DNA from: Oceanospirillum sp048270425
GTDB taxonomy: Bacteria; Pseudomonadota; Gammaproteobacteria; Pseudomonadales; Halomonadaceae
DNA length: 64,000 nucleotides
Direction: 5' to 3'
Assembly: GCA_048270425.1 (NCBI GenBank)
Contig: JBLWSY010000020.1
Location: 11,891-75,890 of the forward strand
In this document: piece after piece, positions 17,280 through 26,035 of the stretch
Position numbering within the stretch: the stretch's first letter is position 1
How the letters are laid out: every line of letters begins with the position of its first letter
Notes under the pieces: model-generated
What the model saw: only the letters and a program-made list of their open reading frames with translations
Database searches by the model: none
Told to the model about the DNA's origin: nothing
Translations under genes and position numbers: made by a program

Positions 17280-18590
17280 TCAAAGCCTTACCGAAAGACC
17301 TTCTGCCAGCGAGATGCGGTACGCCCGCATGCCCGGCCAGAGTCCGACTAACAACCCGGCAAACGCGATGATGCTAAGAAGTTGCAGCTCGGTCAAACTA
17401 AAACCAGCCACCGGAAGCCAGATTCCCCAAATTTCGTACACCCAGGGCGCGGCTACCAGCAACAACAGATAGAAAACACCGGCACCCAGTAACAAACCCA
17501 GCAAGGTCAGAATAAAGGCCTCTGCCACCAGCAATAACATCACCTGCATGGGACGCGCGCCAATAGCCCGTAGGATAGCAATCTCACGGCGGCGCTCGTT
17601 AAGCCCCGTCAGGATGACCGACATCAGCCCCACAAGACCACTGATTACCACAAAGCCTGCGACAACCAGCAGCGCATTTTCCGCCACCCCGACCAGTTTC
17701 CAGAGTTGCTGCAGGGCAACCGCAGGCATCACTGCCTGTAAGGGTTCACTCACAACCTTAAGCCCTTGTCCGCCCTCGTTAATCCGGCGCTGGAGTTTAA
17801 ACAGCTGGGTTTTCTTTTTCACACCAACAAGGAGTGCCGTGATCGCTTCCGGCTGCAGAGCTTCTGCGTCGGGTGGAGCTGTTGATCCCTGTTTTTCTGC
17901 AAAACGGGCACGAATATCACTCAGGGCAGGTTTGCCCCAACCGATATGAATCGCCTCAATACTCTGCAAACTGACCAACACGGAACGATCCACTGGTGTA
18001 CCGGTTCGCTCCAGCACGCCTACGAGAGTGAAAGGTTTATCATCGTGCTCTTTAAAGCTGTGCTTGCCCATGCCGTGAGCGATCACTAGCTTGTCGCCCA
18101 CCTTGTAACCCAGCTTCTGAGCCACTTCAGCACCAATAACGGCCTGATAAAGGTCGGCAAAAGGCTCGCCGCTGGCAAAACTCAGAGGTTGCTTACGACC
18201 ATATTTGTAAAGATCAAAATAAGCCGCATCCGTACCCATCACCCGATAGCCTTTGTGGGAGTCCCCCAGCGCCAGCGGCAGTGTCCAGGCCACTTCCGGC
18301 ATAGCAGCAATCTCTTGCGCTGCTTTCCAGCTCATATTCGCGCTGGCATTACCCAGCTGGAAAACCGAATACAGTAGCAGCTGAATATCACCACTGGGCG
18401 CACCAACAATCAGATCGGTACCGGAAATGGTCTGATTAAAACTGGTACGGGCTTCGGTTCTGACCCGCTCAACGGTCAACAGCAGGGCGACACTGAAGGC
18501 AATGGTCAGTACCGAAAGAAAAACCGTCAGACGACGATTAAGCAAACTTTTAAAAGAGAGCCGTAGCAGGGTTGGCAGATTAAGTGTCAT
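17280..18590 (-). CDS. FtsX/MacB-type ABC transporter permease
   Basis: A 436-residue permease: an N-terminal helix (about residues 17-39), a large periplasmic MacB-like domain, then three C-terminal helices with the FtsX signature LNERRREIAILRAIGARPMQV. Its ATG overlaps the stop of the ATPase gene (18587-18590). The gene order zrgA-like, ATPase, permease, DUF3299 matches zinc-acquisition clusters in vibrios, where this permease is needed for zinc uptake. Its mechanism probably differs from classical ZnuB importers. Confidence 0.87.
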   Translation of the reverse strand: MTLNLPTLLRLSFKSLLNRRLTVFLSVLTIAFSVALLLTVERVRTEARTSFNQTISGTDLIVGAPSGDIQLLLYSVFQLGNASANMSWKAAQEIAAMPEVAWTLPLALGDSHKGYRVMGTDAAYFDLYKYGRKQPLSFASGEPFADLYQAVIGAEVAQKLGYKVGDKLVIAHGMGKHSFKEHDDKPFTLVGVLERTGTPVDRSVLVSLQSIEAIHIGWGKPALSDIRARFAEKQGSTAPPDAEALQPEAITALLVGVKKKTQLFKLQRRINEGGQGLKVVSEPLQAVMPAVALQQLWKLVGVAENALLVVAGFVVISGLVGLMSVILTGLNERRREIAILRAIGARPMQVMLLLVAEAFILTLLGLLLGAGVFYLLLLVAAPWVYEIWGIWLPVAGFSLTELQLLSIIAFAGLLVGLWPGMRAYRISLAEGLSVRL

Positions 18591-19324
18591 TGGCTTGCCT
18601 CCTGCTGAGTGGTCGCATCGGAAGATAACGCCTGATTGAGGCTTGGCAGATGCAGATGGCGATCAAAGTGTGCTTTCAGGCCGTCATCGTGGCTGACAAA
18701 AACCAAGGAACTTCCGCTCTGCTCTGTCTCTGCCATTAACAGCTGCAAAAACTCATCCCTACTGTCACGATCCAGGGCAGAGGTTGGCTCATCAGCAATA
18801 ATCAGATCCGGGGAACCGATCAGCGCCCGGGCTACCGCAACACGCTGTTGCTGGCCGATACTCAGGTTCATTACCGATTGCGTCCAAAGAGCTTCCGGCA
18901 GTAATAAGCGGCTCAGCAGACGTTTAGCTTCGTCCAGTGCACTGACCTTGGCAGACTTTAGATTGGCCGTCCGCTTGCGGGAAAAGTCACAGGCAAGCGT
19001 AACGTCATCCAGCACATTCAGATAGGGCAGCAGATTGAACTGCTGGAACACCAGCCCGATATGATCAGCGCGAAAATGATCCCGCCTGGCGGCACTTAAG
19101 CCTTCTATTTGCTGACCAGCAATAGCGATATGACCTGTTTGCGGCACCACAACACCTGCCAGCAAGGACAGCAGCGTACTCTTACCGCAGCCACTTGGGC
19201 CATAAACGAAGAGACGCTCTCCGGCATTAAGCCGGAAAGCGTCAATCTTCAATGCAGGCTGGCTCTGATTTGGCCAGGCAAAACTCAGTTGCTGCAGATC
19301 GATAATGGCGCGATCCTTAGACAT
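18587..19324 (-). CDS. ABC transporter ATP-binding protein of the zinc operon
   Basis: A 245-residue ATPase of the MacB/LolD group. Walker A is YGPSGCGKST, the Q-loop is LVFQQFNLLP, the signature is LSIGQQQRVAVARAL and Walker B is LIIADEPTSALD. The frame extends to 19375, overlapping the zrgA-like gene by 20 bp; I prefer ATG 19324 (MSKDRAI), where the ATPase homology begins, although its ribosome site is weak. It is coupled to the permease by a 4-bp overlap. Confidence 0.88.
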   Translation of the reverse strand: MSKDRAIIDLQQLSFAWPNQSQPALKIDAFRLNAGERLFVYGPSGCGKSTLLSLLAGVVVPQTGHIAIAGQQIEGLSAARRDHFRADHIGLVFQQFNLLPYLNVLDDVTLACDFSRKRTANLKSAKVSALDEAKRLLSRLLLPEALWTQSVMNLSIGQQQRVAVARALIGSPDLIIADEPTSALDRDSRDEFLQLLMAETEQSGSSLVFVSHDDGLKAHFDRHLHLPSLNQALSSDATTQQEASQ

Positions 19325-19355
19325 CTCACCATTCAATTCTTCATCAATTAAGCTC

Positions 19356-20066
19356 TTACCAGTCAAGAGAACCATCCCCTTCTCGTTCGGTTACCACAAC
19401 AGTCCGTTCAGAGACCGCTTCAATGCGCAGCAGTTCCAGATAAGGCAGCTGGCTGAACAGTTTCAGCTCCAGCGGTGACGCCTGATCACTATCACAATGG
19501 AAGGTATAGCTGGCCTCAACATCAACGTGACCGCCTTCTTCGTGTTCATGATCATGTTCATTGTCGTGCTCATCATGATCGTGAGCCGCGTGCTCTTTTT
19601 TGTCATGGTCATGTTCGTCGTGTCCATGCTCTTCATGCGCATCGTCATCATGCTCTTTATGTCCGTCGTGCTCATCAGCATGATGGCGCTCTTTGTGGCC
19701 GTCCGCAGACAGGAATGGCAAGGAGACCTCGCGCTCTTCAAGCTTGCAACTAACCGGCAGAGCCAACCATTTTTCAGGATGATAAAGAACCTCCTCCGCA
19801 TGATGCAAAGCTTCCACCTCTTTATCATTACCTGGAGCATGTTCATATCCGATCACGCTATCAGCCGCAGCAGTAAAACTCACAGTGATCTCTTTGCCGT
19901 CCTGAGCCAGTGCAAGATTCGCAACACCATGCTCATGGGCACTCAGGTCTGCAGCCACGACAGGAGTTGATAACCAGAAAACAGACAGAATTGGCAGCGC
20001 CGCTTTAAGAGGCAGCGAACCTTTGCGGCTAAATGGAGATCGTTTTTTGAGAGCAACAGGTTTCAT
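19356..20066 (-). CDS. zrgA: ZrgA-like His-rich periplasmic zinc-binding protein (DUF2796)
   Basis: A 236-residue exported protein with an unusually long polar n-region before the hydrophobic core LPILSVFWLSTPVVAA. The mature N-terminus, LSAHEHGVANLALAQDGKEI, is the DUF2796 signature. The middle (about residues 125-180) is a His/Asp/Glu-rich loop with repeated HDEHD-type units, a typical zinc-buffering loop. Members capture zinc in the periplasm for the linked ABC system. AAAGGATG precedes the ATG. A Zur-type box 126 bp upstream indicates induction under zinc starvation. Confidence 0.88.
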   Translation of the reverse strand: MKPVALKKRSPFSRKGSLPLKAALPILSVFWLSTPVVAADLSAHEHGVANLALAQDGKEITVSFTAAADSVIGYEHAPGNDKEVEALHHAEEVLYHPEKWLALPVSCKLEEREVSLPFLSADGHKERHHADEHDGHKEHDDDAHEEHGHDEHDHDKKEHAAHDHDEHDNEHDHEHEEGGHVDVEASYTFHCDSDQASPLELKLFSQLPYLELLRIEAVSERTVVVTEREGDGSLDW

Positions 20067-20191
20067 AGTTCATCCTTTGAAGGCCATCAGCCCAGACTGC
20101 AAGAGCGCGAGGGTATAAAATTCAGGCCCTGATTGACAGTGAGTTATCGATACAGGTTGTTAAGGGCTGAGAGTTATAATAGAAAAAATGC

Positions 20192-20210
20192 AATGTTACA
20201 ACATAACATT
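20192..20210. promoter_or_regulatory. Zur box upstream of the zinc operon
   Basis: aatgttacaacataacatt is an inverted repeat, AATGTTA and TAACATT around CAACA, and closely resembles the gammaproteobacterial Zur operator core GTTATAATATAAC. It is the clearest site in the 327-bp gap between the zrgA-like gene and nth (20067-20393), which otherwise shows only AT-rich promoter sequence. Confidence 0.8.
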
Positions 20211-20393
20211 TAATCAGATATCGCACTCCACCTCATCAAACCACCAAACATGGCCTTAACTTGGCAATCTCTGATCAGGCTGAAATAATACTCGCGCTTT
20301 ACTCTTTAAGGTCGACTTCACGAGCTTTAAAGGCGACTAATCCATAACCCAGACCACCATAACAACTGACAAGCCACCGGAACACCATCTGCT

Positions 20394-21029
20394 ATGAATG
20401 CTGAAAAACGCTACGAGATCTTCTCCCGCCTTCGGGATAACAACCCGAATCCGACGACTGAGCTGAACTACTCCAGTCCGTTTGAACTGCTGATCGCAGT
20501 TTTGCTGTCGGCACAGGCGACGGATGTTGGCGTTAACAAGGCGACAGATAAACTTTATCCCGTAGCCAACACCCCTCAGGCGATCTATGACCTGGGTGTT
20601 GAGGGTCTGAAGGAGTACATCAAAACCATCGGCCTGTTTAACAGCAAAGCAGAAAACACCATCAAGACCTGTCGTATTCTGCTGGATAAGCACAACGGCG
20701 AAGTACCGCAAAACCGCAAAGACCTTGAAGCCCTGCCCGGTGTTGGCCGTAAAACCGCTAACGTGGTACTGAACACGGCTTTTGGACAACCGACCATCGC
20801 TGTGGATACCCATATCTTCCGGGTCTCTAACCGGACCGGTATCGCTAAAGGTAAAAATGTGGACGAGGTGGAGCAAAAGCTACTGCGCCACGTACCAAAG
20901 GAGTTCAAGCTGGATATCCACCACTGGCTGATCCTGCATGGCCGATACACCTGTGTTGCCCGCAAGCCCCGTTGCGGCTCCTGCATTATTGAAGACCTGT
21001 GCGAGTTTAAAGAGAAAACCGAGATCTGA
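20394..21029 (+). CDS. nth: Endonuclease III (DNA glycosylase/AP lyase)
   Basis: Removes oxidised pyrimidines and cleaves abasic sites in base excision repair. 211 residues, the standard length. The helix-hairpin-helix LPGVGRKTANVVLN contains the catalytic Lys, and VDTHIFRV contains the catalytic Asp. The C-terminal cluster C-x6-C-x2-C-x5-C (CVARKPRCGSCIIEDLC) binds 4Fe-4S. In many gammaproteobacteria nth closes the rnf operon; here it is about 15 kb from rnfE and divergent from the zinc operon. Confidence 0.96.
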   Translation: MNAEKRYEIFSRLRDNNPNPTTELNYSSPFELLIAVLLSAQATDVGVNKATDKLYPVANTPQAIYDLGVEGLKEYIKTIGLFNSKAENTIKTCRILLDKHNGEVPQNRKDLEALPGVGRKTANVVLNTAFGQPTIAVDTHIFRVSNRTGIAKGKNVDEVEQKLLRHVPKEFKLDIHHWLILHGRYTCVARKPRCGSCIIEDLCEFKEKTEI

Positions 21030-21150
21030 TCACGCCATAGCCCGAGCCATTCCCCCTATCTTTCGGACTGGCGGTTCGGGCTACATCAGCAAGCTGCCTC
21101 ATCAACCAGCTGACTCATCAACAACCTCAAAAATCCCCCCCAAACCCTGC

Positions 21151-21168
21151 ATGTCATAAAACTGTCAT
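21151..21168 (+). promoter_or_regulatory. Pho box (PhoB-binding site)
   Basis: atgtcataaaactgtcat matches the PhoB consensus CTGTCATAWAWCTGTCAY at 17 of 18 positions. A plausible -10, TTCTAT, lies at 21175-21180, as in PhoB-activated promoters that lack a good -35. It is 88 bp upstream of the small ribbon-helix-helix gene. Confidence 0.75.
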
Positions 21169-21256
21169 TTGACCTTCTATGGGCCAAAACGTATCGTCTT
21201 TGTATATACATTGCATATCACAACGATATTCAATCGAAGCACAGGCTGGGCTCGAA

Positions 21257-21433
21257 ATGCCGTCAGAAAAAAAGAAGAAGAAAAACAGCCAACTGATTAT
21301 TCGGATTAATCAGGAAGAACGGGATGAATTTGTCTCCCTGTGCGATGAGCTGGACACCAGCGCTGCACGGGAAGTCCGACGTTTTATACGCAGTTTTCTG
21401 GCGGAGCATAAAACCAATGACGATCAGGCTTAG
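21257..21433 (+). CDS. Small ribbon-helix-helix-like protein
   Basis: A 58-residue protein. It has a Lys-rich N-terminus, then SQLIIRINQEERDEFVSLCD, a strand-helix pattern, and SAAREVRRFIRSFLAEH, a second helix; together these resemble a ribbon-helix-helix DNA-binding domain. The frame opens at 21179, but the upstream part overlaps the Pho box promoter, so ATG 21257 is preferred. No toxin partner lies next to it. A phosphate-responsive regulator is inferred from the upstream Pho box. A 10-bp palindrome, TGTATATACA, lies at 21201-21210 in the leader. Confidence 0.65.
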   Translation: MPSEKKKKKNSQLIIRINQEERDEFVSLCDELDTSAAREVRRFIRSFLAEHKTNDDQA

Positions 21434-21555
21434 ACCTGATCGCCTTTGATGCTCTGCAATACAATCGCTCTGGCTTTTCCGTTAATCGGATGGTTCAGAG
21501 GCGTTTTAAAAAGTGCGCAGCCTATGCGGCACTTCAATCTGAAAGGAGCAATACC

Positions 21556-21675
21556 ATGGCTAAGGTAGCTAAGAAGAAAGAAGTTAAAAAAGAGATCAAA
21601 GCACGCGAAGCTAAGATCGAGAAGCATGAAGGCAAAGTTAAAAAACTGAAAAAAGCGCTGAAAAAAGCCAAGTAA
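21556..21675 (+). CDS. Very small Lys-rich protein
   Basis: 39 residues with a strong AAGGAG site before ATG 21556. Almost half of the residues are Lys, and heptad-like spacing (KVKKLKKALKKAK) suggests a basic helix. It is followed directly by a strong terminator, which supports a real short transcription unit. Function unknown; a nucleic-acid-binding role is a guess from charge only. Confidence 0.6.
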   Translation: MAKVAKKKEVKKEIKAREAKIEKHEGKVKKLKKALKKAK

Positions 21676-21708
21676 GTTTTAGCTGAATGCTCGTAAAAGC
21701 GCTTTAAA

Positions 21709-21733
21709 AAAACGGCCTGCGGGCCGTTTTTTT
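21709..21733 (+). terminator. Rho-independent terminator
   Basis: AACGGCC, TGCG loop, GGCCGTT and seven or more T (21711-21733). It ends the small Lys-rich gene transcript. Confidence 0.9.
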
Positions 21734-21854
21734 ATGCCCGGGATTCGTCCGGCTTCCTCCCCTAAACCTTCCACTTTCTCCTCCACCCTCCTCTGCTTTC
21801 TGTGCAGCCTGGCTATTAACTTGATAAACTTGCCCCCCTGCCGCTGACTAAAGA

Positions 21855-22811
21855 ATGGATCTTTTCGTGAACCCGAGCCATCGCACATTCCGCACCGCCT
21901 TATTCACTCTCGTGATCGCCATGGGGTTACAACTGAGCTTTCAAACGCCTGCCGAGGCCTCTGCCATTCAGGTTGTCGATGATCAGAACCGGACGCTAAC
22001 CCTGCCACAGCCCGCCAAACGCATTATCAGCCTGGCACCCAGTGTGACAGAGCTACTTTACAGCGCCGGAGCCGGAGACAAGGTTGTGGCTGTGGTGCAG
22101 TACAGTGACTACCCGGAAGCGGCCAAGGCTCTGCCCAGAGTCGGTGGTTATACCCAACTGGATATTGAGCGTATTCTGTCCCTGCAGCCCGATCTGGTGA
22201 TTGGCTGGCAGAGCGGCAATCAACCAGAAGCGCTGGATAAGCTGCGCCAGCTGGGTATTCCGGTGTACATCACAGAAACCCGTTTTCTGGAACAGATCCC
22301 GGATACGCTGGAGCGTTTTGGCCGGATGGCCGGCACCTTTGAAACCGCAGCCCATGAAGCCACGCAGTTCCGTAACACCCTTGATAAGCTGAAAAACGAG
22401 TATCAGGATAAAGGCACCGTGAAGGTGTTTTATCAGGTCTGGAATCAGCCGCTGATCACCATCAACAAACAGAACCTGATCAATCAGGTGATTGAAGCCT
22501 GCGGTGGTCAGAATGTCTTTGCCGAACTGAACACCATTGCCCCGCGCATCGACGTTGAAGCGGTATTAAAAGCAAATCCCGATGCCATCGTTGCCAGCGG
22601 CATGGGTGTTGAGCGTCCGGAATGGCTGGATGAGTGGCTGAAATGGCCATCGATCAATGCGGTAAAAAACGATCAACTACACTTTATTCCCCCTGGTCAT
22701 ATCCAGCGTCAGACGGTACGTGTGCTGCTCGGTGCCGAACGCCTGTGCCGACAACTGGATCAGACCCGAACCCTGATGGCCGCTGAAAATCAGCAGGGTT
22801 CCGCTCAGTGA
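21855..22811 (+). CDS. btuF: Cobalamin ABC transporter substrate-binding protein
   Basis: Periplasmic vitamin B12-binding protein, 318 residues. A signal peptide, ALFTLVIAMGLQLSF to about residue 36, precedes the BtuF fold: AKRIISLAPSVTELLYSAGA, VVQYSDYPEAAK, and LERILSLQPDLVIGW-like sequence. GTG 21867 is an alternative start. It overlaps btuC by 4 bp. No cobalamin riboswitch is visible in the 120-bp leader. A corrinoid rather than siderophore role is favoured by the close match to BtuF and the lack of any iron box. Confidence 0.88.
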   Translation: MDLFVNPSHRTFRTALFTLVIAMGLQLSFQTPAEASAIQVVDDQNRTLTLPQPAKRIISLAPSVTELLYSAGAGDKVVAVVQYSDYPEAAKALPRVGGYTQLDIERILSLQPDLVIGWQSGNQPEALDKLRQLGIPVYITETRFLEQIPDTLERFGRMAGTFETAAHEATQFRNTLDKLKNEYQDKGTVKVFYQVWNQPLITINKQNLINQVIEACGGQNVFAELNTIAPRIDVEAVLKANPDAIVASGMGVERPEWLDEWLKWPSINAVKNDQLHFIPPGHIQRQTVRVLLGAERLCRQLDQTRTLMAAENQQGSAQ

Positions 22812-23857
22812 CAACTCAGCTCTTCGAACAAAGCCGCAGCTACAGCCAGCAGCAAAAACTGAAAGTCGCTCTTTGGCTGGGCGGGCTGGCTCTGGCCTGT
22901 ATCGTCAGTCTGGCACTGGCGTTGCTGACCGGCAGTATCAAGGTCAGCGGTAACGAGCTCTGGCAGCTGGTTCAGTTTCAGCTTGGCCTCAGTGACCAAC
23001 CCGCAAATACGCTATCTGCAACCGTAGTTACTGAACTGCGTCTGCCGCGCGCCCTTTCCGCCCTTGTGGTTGGTGCGGAACTGGCCCTTGCCGGTTGCCT
23101 GATGCAGGTGCTTTTACGTAACCCGCTGGCAGATCCTTATGTACTGGGTGTTTCCGGTGGTGCGGCGGTGGGTGCACTTTTAAGCATCATGGCAGGGCTC
23201 GGCAGTTTCTGGGTTTCCGGCAGCGCTTTTGTGGGTGCGTTAACGAACCTGTTACTGGTGTTTGGTTTGTCTCACGCCAGTGGTGTCTGGTCGCCTTCCC
23301 GACTGCTGTTAACCGGTGTGGTTACCGCTGCCGGTTGGGGGGCTGTTATCAGCTTTATGCTCTCTATCGGCGAAGATAACCAACTGCGTGGCATGCTGTT
23401 CTGGCTGATGGGCGATCTGAGCCGCGCCAGCCTGCCCGGTTGGCACGGCCTGTTTCTGCTGATGAGCCTGGCGCTAAGTGCGCTTTTAGCCCGCCCACTG
23501 AATATGATGTTGCGGGGTGAGCTGCAGGCCAAAGCCCTTGGCGTTGCGGTTTACCCGCTGCAGATCGCCCTGTATCTGCTGGCCTCTGTGCTGACGGCAT
23601 CAGCGGTAACACAGGCGGGCAGTGTGGGTTTTCTGGGGCTTGTGGTGCCCCATATTCTGCGTCTGAGTATCGGCTCTGATCACCGCCTGCTGTTACCGGC
23701 AACGGCACTGGCCGGTGCCTGCCTGCTGTTGCTGGCGGATACTCTCGCCCGCACCCTGATCGCCCCGCAACAACTACCGGTTGGTGTGATTACCGCCTTT
23801 ATCGGTGTTCCGGTTTTCCTCTGGGTACTGCAGAAAAGTAACCGGAGTACCGTATGA
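22808..23857 (+). CDS. btuC: Cobalamin ABC transporter permease (FecCD family)
   Basis: A 349-residue permease with about ten helices. GTG start at 22808 overlaps the btuF stop. Conserved parts are LRLPRALSALVVGAELALAG, RNPLADPYVLGVSGGAAVGA, and GSVGFLGLVVPHILRL near the C-terminus. It passes B12 across the inner membrane with BtuD and BtuF. It overlaps btuD by 4 bp. Confidence 0.9.
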   Translation: MTTQLFEQSRSYSQQQKLKVALWLGGLALACIVSLALALLTGSIKVSGNELWQLVQFQLGLSDQPANTLSATVVTELRLPRALSALVVGAELALAGCLMQVLLRNPLADPYVLGVSGGAAVGALLSIMAGLGSFWVSGSAFVGALTNLLLVFGLSHASGVWSPSRLLLTGVVTAAGWGAVISFMLSIGEDNQLRGMLFWLMGDLSRASLPGWHGLFLLMSLALSALLARPLNMMLRGELQAKALGVAVYPLQIALYLLASVLTASAVTQAGSVGFLGLVVPHILRLSIGSDHRLLLPATALAGACLLLLADTLARTLIAPQQLPVGVITAFIGVPVFLWVLQKSNRSTV

Positions 23858-24654
23858 TTCAAAGTATCGAACCGAAAACCTTGTTAGCCTGCCAAGATCT
23901 GACCGTCAGCATCGGCGGCAAAACCCTGTGTCAGAACTGGCAACTGGAACTCAGACCCGGAGAGATCTGGGGCATTCTGGGCGGCAACGGTGCCGGTAAA
24001 ACCACCCTGCTGCATACACTGGCCGGATTGCGGGAAACAGATCAGGGCGAGGTTCTGTTGCGGGGCAAACCGCTGCAACAGCTGAAAAACCGTCAGCGCG
24101 CCCAACAACTGGGTTTTCTGCTGCAGGATGACAGCACCGCATTTCCGGCAACCGTGCTGGAAACCGCTCTGCAGGGACGACACCCGCACATGGGGCTGTT
24201 CAGCTGGGAAAGTGCAGAAGATGAGGCCATTGCCATGGCAGCGCTTGAGCAGGTCGGCCTGAGCGATTACTGCCAGCGCAATATCGACCAGCTCTCCGGC
24301 GGCGAACGCCAGCGCCTTAAGATCGCTACCCTGATGGTGCAGCAGCCCAAGGTCTGGCTGCTGGATGAACCCGCCAATCACCTGGACCTTCACCATCAGG
24401 TCAGCCTGCTGGAACAACTGATCGGCTCTGTTAAAGATCAGTCCGGCAGCCTGCTGATGAGCCTGCATGATCTGAATCTGGCTCAGCGTTTCTGTGACAA
24501 ACTGATTCTTCTTTTCCCAACCGACGAAAACGGTAACGGGCCTGAGATGGGCGATAAAGGGGAACTGCTGACGGAAGAAAAACTCCAACGCCTCTATCAG
24601 CATCCGATCCGCCGATTGGAAACCGATGCCGGACCGGTTTTTATCCCGGCCTGA
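23854..24654 (+). CDS. btuD: Cobalamin ABC transporter ATP-binding protein
   Basis: A 266-residue ATPase. Walker A is LGGNGAGKTT, the signature is LSGGERQRLKIATL and Walker B is VWLLDEPANHLDL. ATGA overlap with btuC shows translational coupling. The genes btuF-btuC-btuD and the diheme cytochrome follow each other closely in one direction. Confidence 0.9.
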   Translation: MIQSIEPKTLLACQDLTVSIGGKTLCQNWQLELRPGEIWGILGGNGAGKTTLLHTLAGLRETDQGEVLLRGKPLQQLKNRQRAQQLGFLLQDDSTAFPATVLETALQGRHPHMGLFSWESAEDEAIAMAALEQVGLSDYCQRNIDQLSGGERQRLKIATLMVQQPKVWLLDEPANHLDLHHQVSLLEQLIGSVKDQSGSLLMSLHDLNLAQRFCDKLILLFPTDENGNGPEMGDKGELLTEEKLQRLYQHPIRRLETDAGPVFIPA

Positions 24655-24685
24655 TCACCGTTTTAACGGTTAACCTGGACACCTT

Positions 24686-25309
24686 TTGATGAAATCAAGC
24701 ACCCCTCGCAGTCATTATCCGAACCCTCTGAACCTGACCAAAGCACTGTGCGTAACCCTTGTAGCTGCCTTTTCACTGGTTCTGCTGCTGGCAACCGGCA
24801 ATGCACAGGCGGCCTGGTGGTCTCTGGGTGGCGATGATGACAGCGATCAGCAGCGGGGCTATCAGGCAGCGTTTCCGGTCAATGAAAACTACCGGTTTGA
24901 GTGCGGTGCCTGCCATATCGCCTATCCGCCCCAGGTTTTACCTAAGGCCAGCTGGCAAAACCTGTTTGCCAGTCTGAATGATCACTTTGGTGAAGCCGCA
25001 GCACCGGATCAGCATCAGGCAGAAATCCTCAGCTACCTGAAGAACTACGCCAGTGACAGCGACAATGCCGGTAAATTTAAAGACTTCACCAAGCGCTTAC
25101 AGAACCCGGCTCCGGTGCGAATTACCGAGCTGAATTTCTGGCGGCTGAAGCACGATAAGGTGCTGAAAAAAGAAGCCCGTTTTATTACCAATAACCCCGA
25201 TGTTGGCAGCGCCAGCCGCTGTAACGCCTGCCATGAGGATGCAGAGCAAGGCCTGTTCCAGAAACACACGGTGTTAATCCCTAATGTTGAGAAGCGGGAA
25301 TACAAATAA
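24686..25309 (+). CDS. Diheme cytochrome c
   Basis: A 207-residue exported protein. A hydrophobic signal (VTLVAAFSLVLLLATGNAQA) is followed by AAWWSLGG. Two haem c motifs are present: CGACH (about residue 71) and CNACH (about residue 174). The layout fits the DHC dihaem cytochrome family (PF09626-type), which donates electrons in the periplasm. It lies 31 bp after btuD, possibly in the same transcript; a link to B12 uptake is not obvious. In other bacteria this type often accompanies a cytochrome b561-like gene, absent here. Confidence 0.85.
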   Translation: MMKSSTPRSHYPNPLNLTKALCVTLVAAFSLVLLLATGNAQAAWWSLGGDDDSDQQRGYQAAFPVNENYRFECGACHIAYPPQVLPKASWQNLFASLNDHFGEAAAPDQHQAEILSYLKNYASDSDNAGKFKDFTKRLQNPAPVRITELNFWRLKHDKVLKKEARFITNNPDVGSASRCNACHEDAEQGLFQKHTVLIPNVEKREYK

Positions 25310-25398
25310 GCCAGTCCTTTATAAAACAGGTGATAACCGACTGATTAATTACTGTCAGCGGCCTGCGTTGTAATCTGAGGCCTTAACCCCCACCTTGT

Positions 25399-25425
25399 TC
25401 AGCATTAAGACAGCTTGAATGCTGA
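25399..25425. promoter_or_regulatory. Inverted repeat upstream of gloA
   Basis: TCAGCATT (25399-25406) and AATGCTGA (25418-25425) form an 8-bp dyad about 33 bp before the gloA start. Its regulator is unknown. Confidence 0.4.
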
Positions 25426-25457
25426 CTGTTTGAACCTGACCGATTAGCGGAGAAATT

Positions 25458-25868
25458 ATGCGTTTACTACACACCATGCTGCGGGTGGGCGACCTGCAGA
25501 AGTCCATCGATTTTTACACCAATGTGATGGGCATGAAGCTGCTGCGTCAGTCTGAAAATGAAGAGTACAAATACACCCTGGCGTTTCTGGGTTACGGCGA
25601 TGAATCCGACACCACGGTGATTGAGCTGACCTACAACTGGGGCACTACCGAGTACGACATGGGTAGCGGCTTTGGTCATCTGGCTATTGAGGTGGACGAT
25701 GTGTATAGCGCCTGCGATAAGATCCGCGCAGCCGGTGGCACCATCACCCGCGAACCGGGTCCGGTCAAAGGCGGCACTACGGAGATCGCTTTTGTCCGTG
25801 ACCCCGACGGTTACGCCATTGAGCTGATCGCCAGTAAGTTTGCCGGAAAAGGTCTGGGTAAAGACTGA
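25458..25868 (+). CDS. gloA: Lactoylglutathione lyase (glyoxalase I)
   Basis: Converts the methylglyoxal-glutathione hemithioacetal to S-lactoylglutathione. 136 residues, the short bacterial Ni-dependent type. Metal ligands are visible: His5 in LLHTMLRV, Glu in TVIELTYNW, His in FGHLAIEVDD and Glu in DGYAIELI. GGAG precedes the ATG. A strong terminator follows. Confidence 0.95.
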   Translation: MRLLHTMLRVGDLQKSIDFYTNVMGMKLLRQSENEEYKYTLAFLGYGDESDTTVIELTYNWGTTEYDMGSGFGHLAIEVDDVYSACDKIRAAGGTITREPGPVKGGTTEIAFVRDPDGYAIELIASKFAGKGLGKD

Positions 25869-25934
25869 TCCGAGTAATTTGCAATGCGGGTACTACTGAC
25901 AATACAGGTAATACCAGCAATACAGGCTAGATTT

Positions 25935-25971
25935 AACGGCAGCGGGTGTCTCTGATTCCCGCTGCCGTTTT
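25935..25971 (+). terminator. Terminator of gloA
   Basis: AACGGCAGCGGG pairs with CCCGCTGCCGTT, a 12-bp stem with 11-nt loop, followed by TTTAGTTTT. It lies before the next gene. Confidence 0.85.
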
Positions 25972-26035
25972 AGTTTTAGCTTCATTTACAGGTACAGGAA
26001 TCGATCTGAATTCCGACAATATTAAGGACTACGCC

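Noticed and set aside
21734..21854. Cobalamin riboswitch before btuF
   Set aside because: The leader is only about 120 bp, C/T-rich, and shows no B12-box or the needed pairing.
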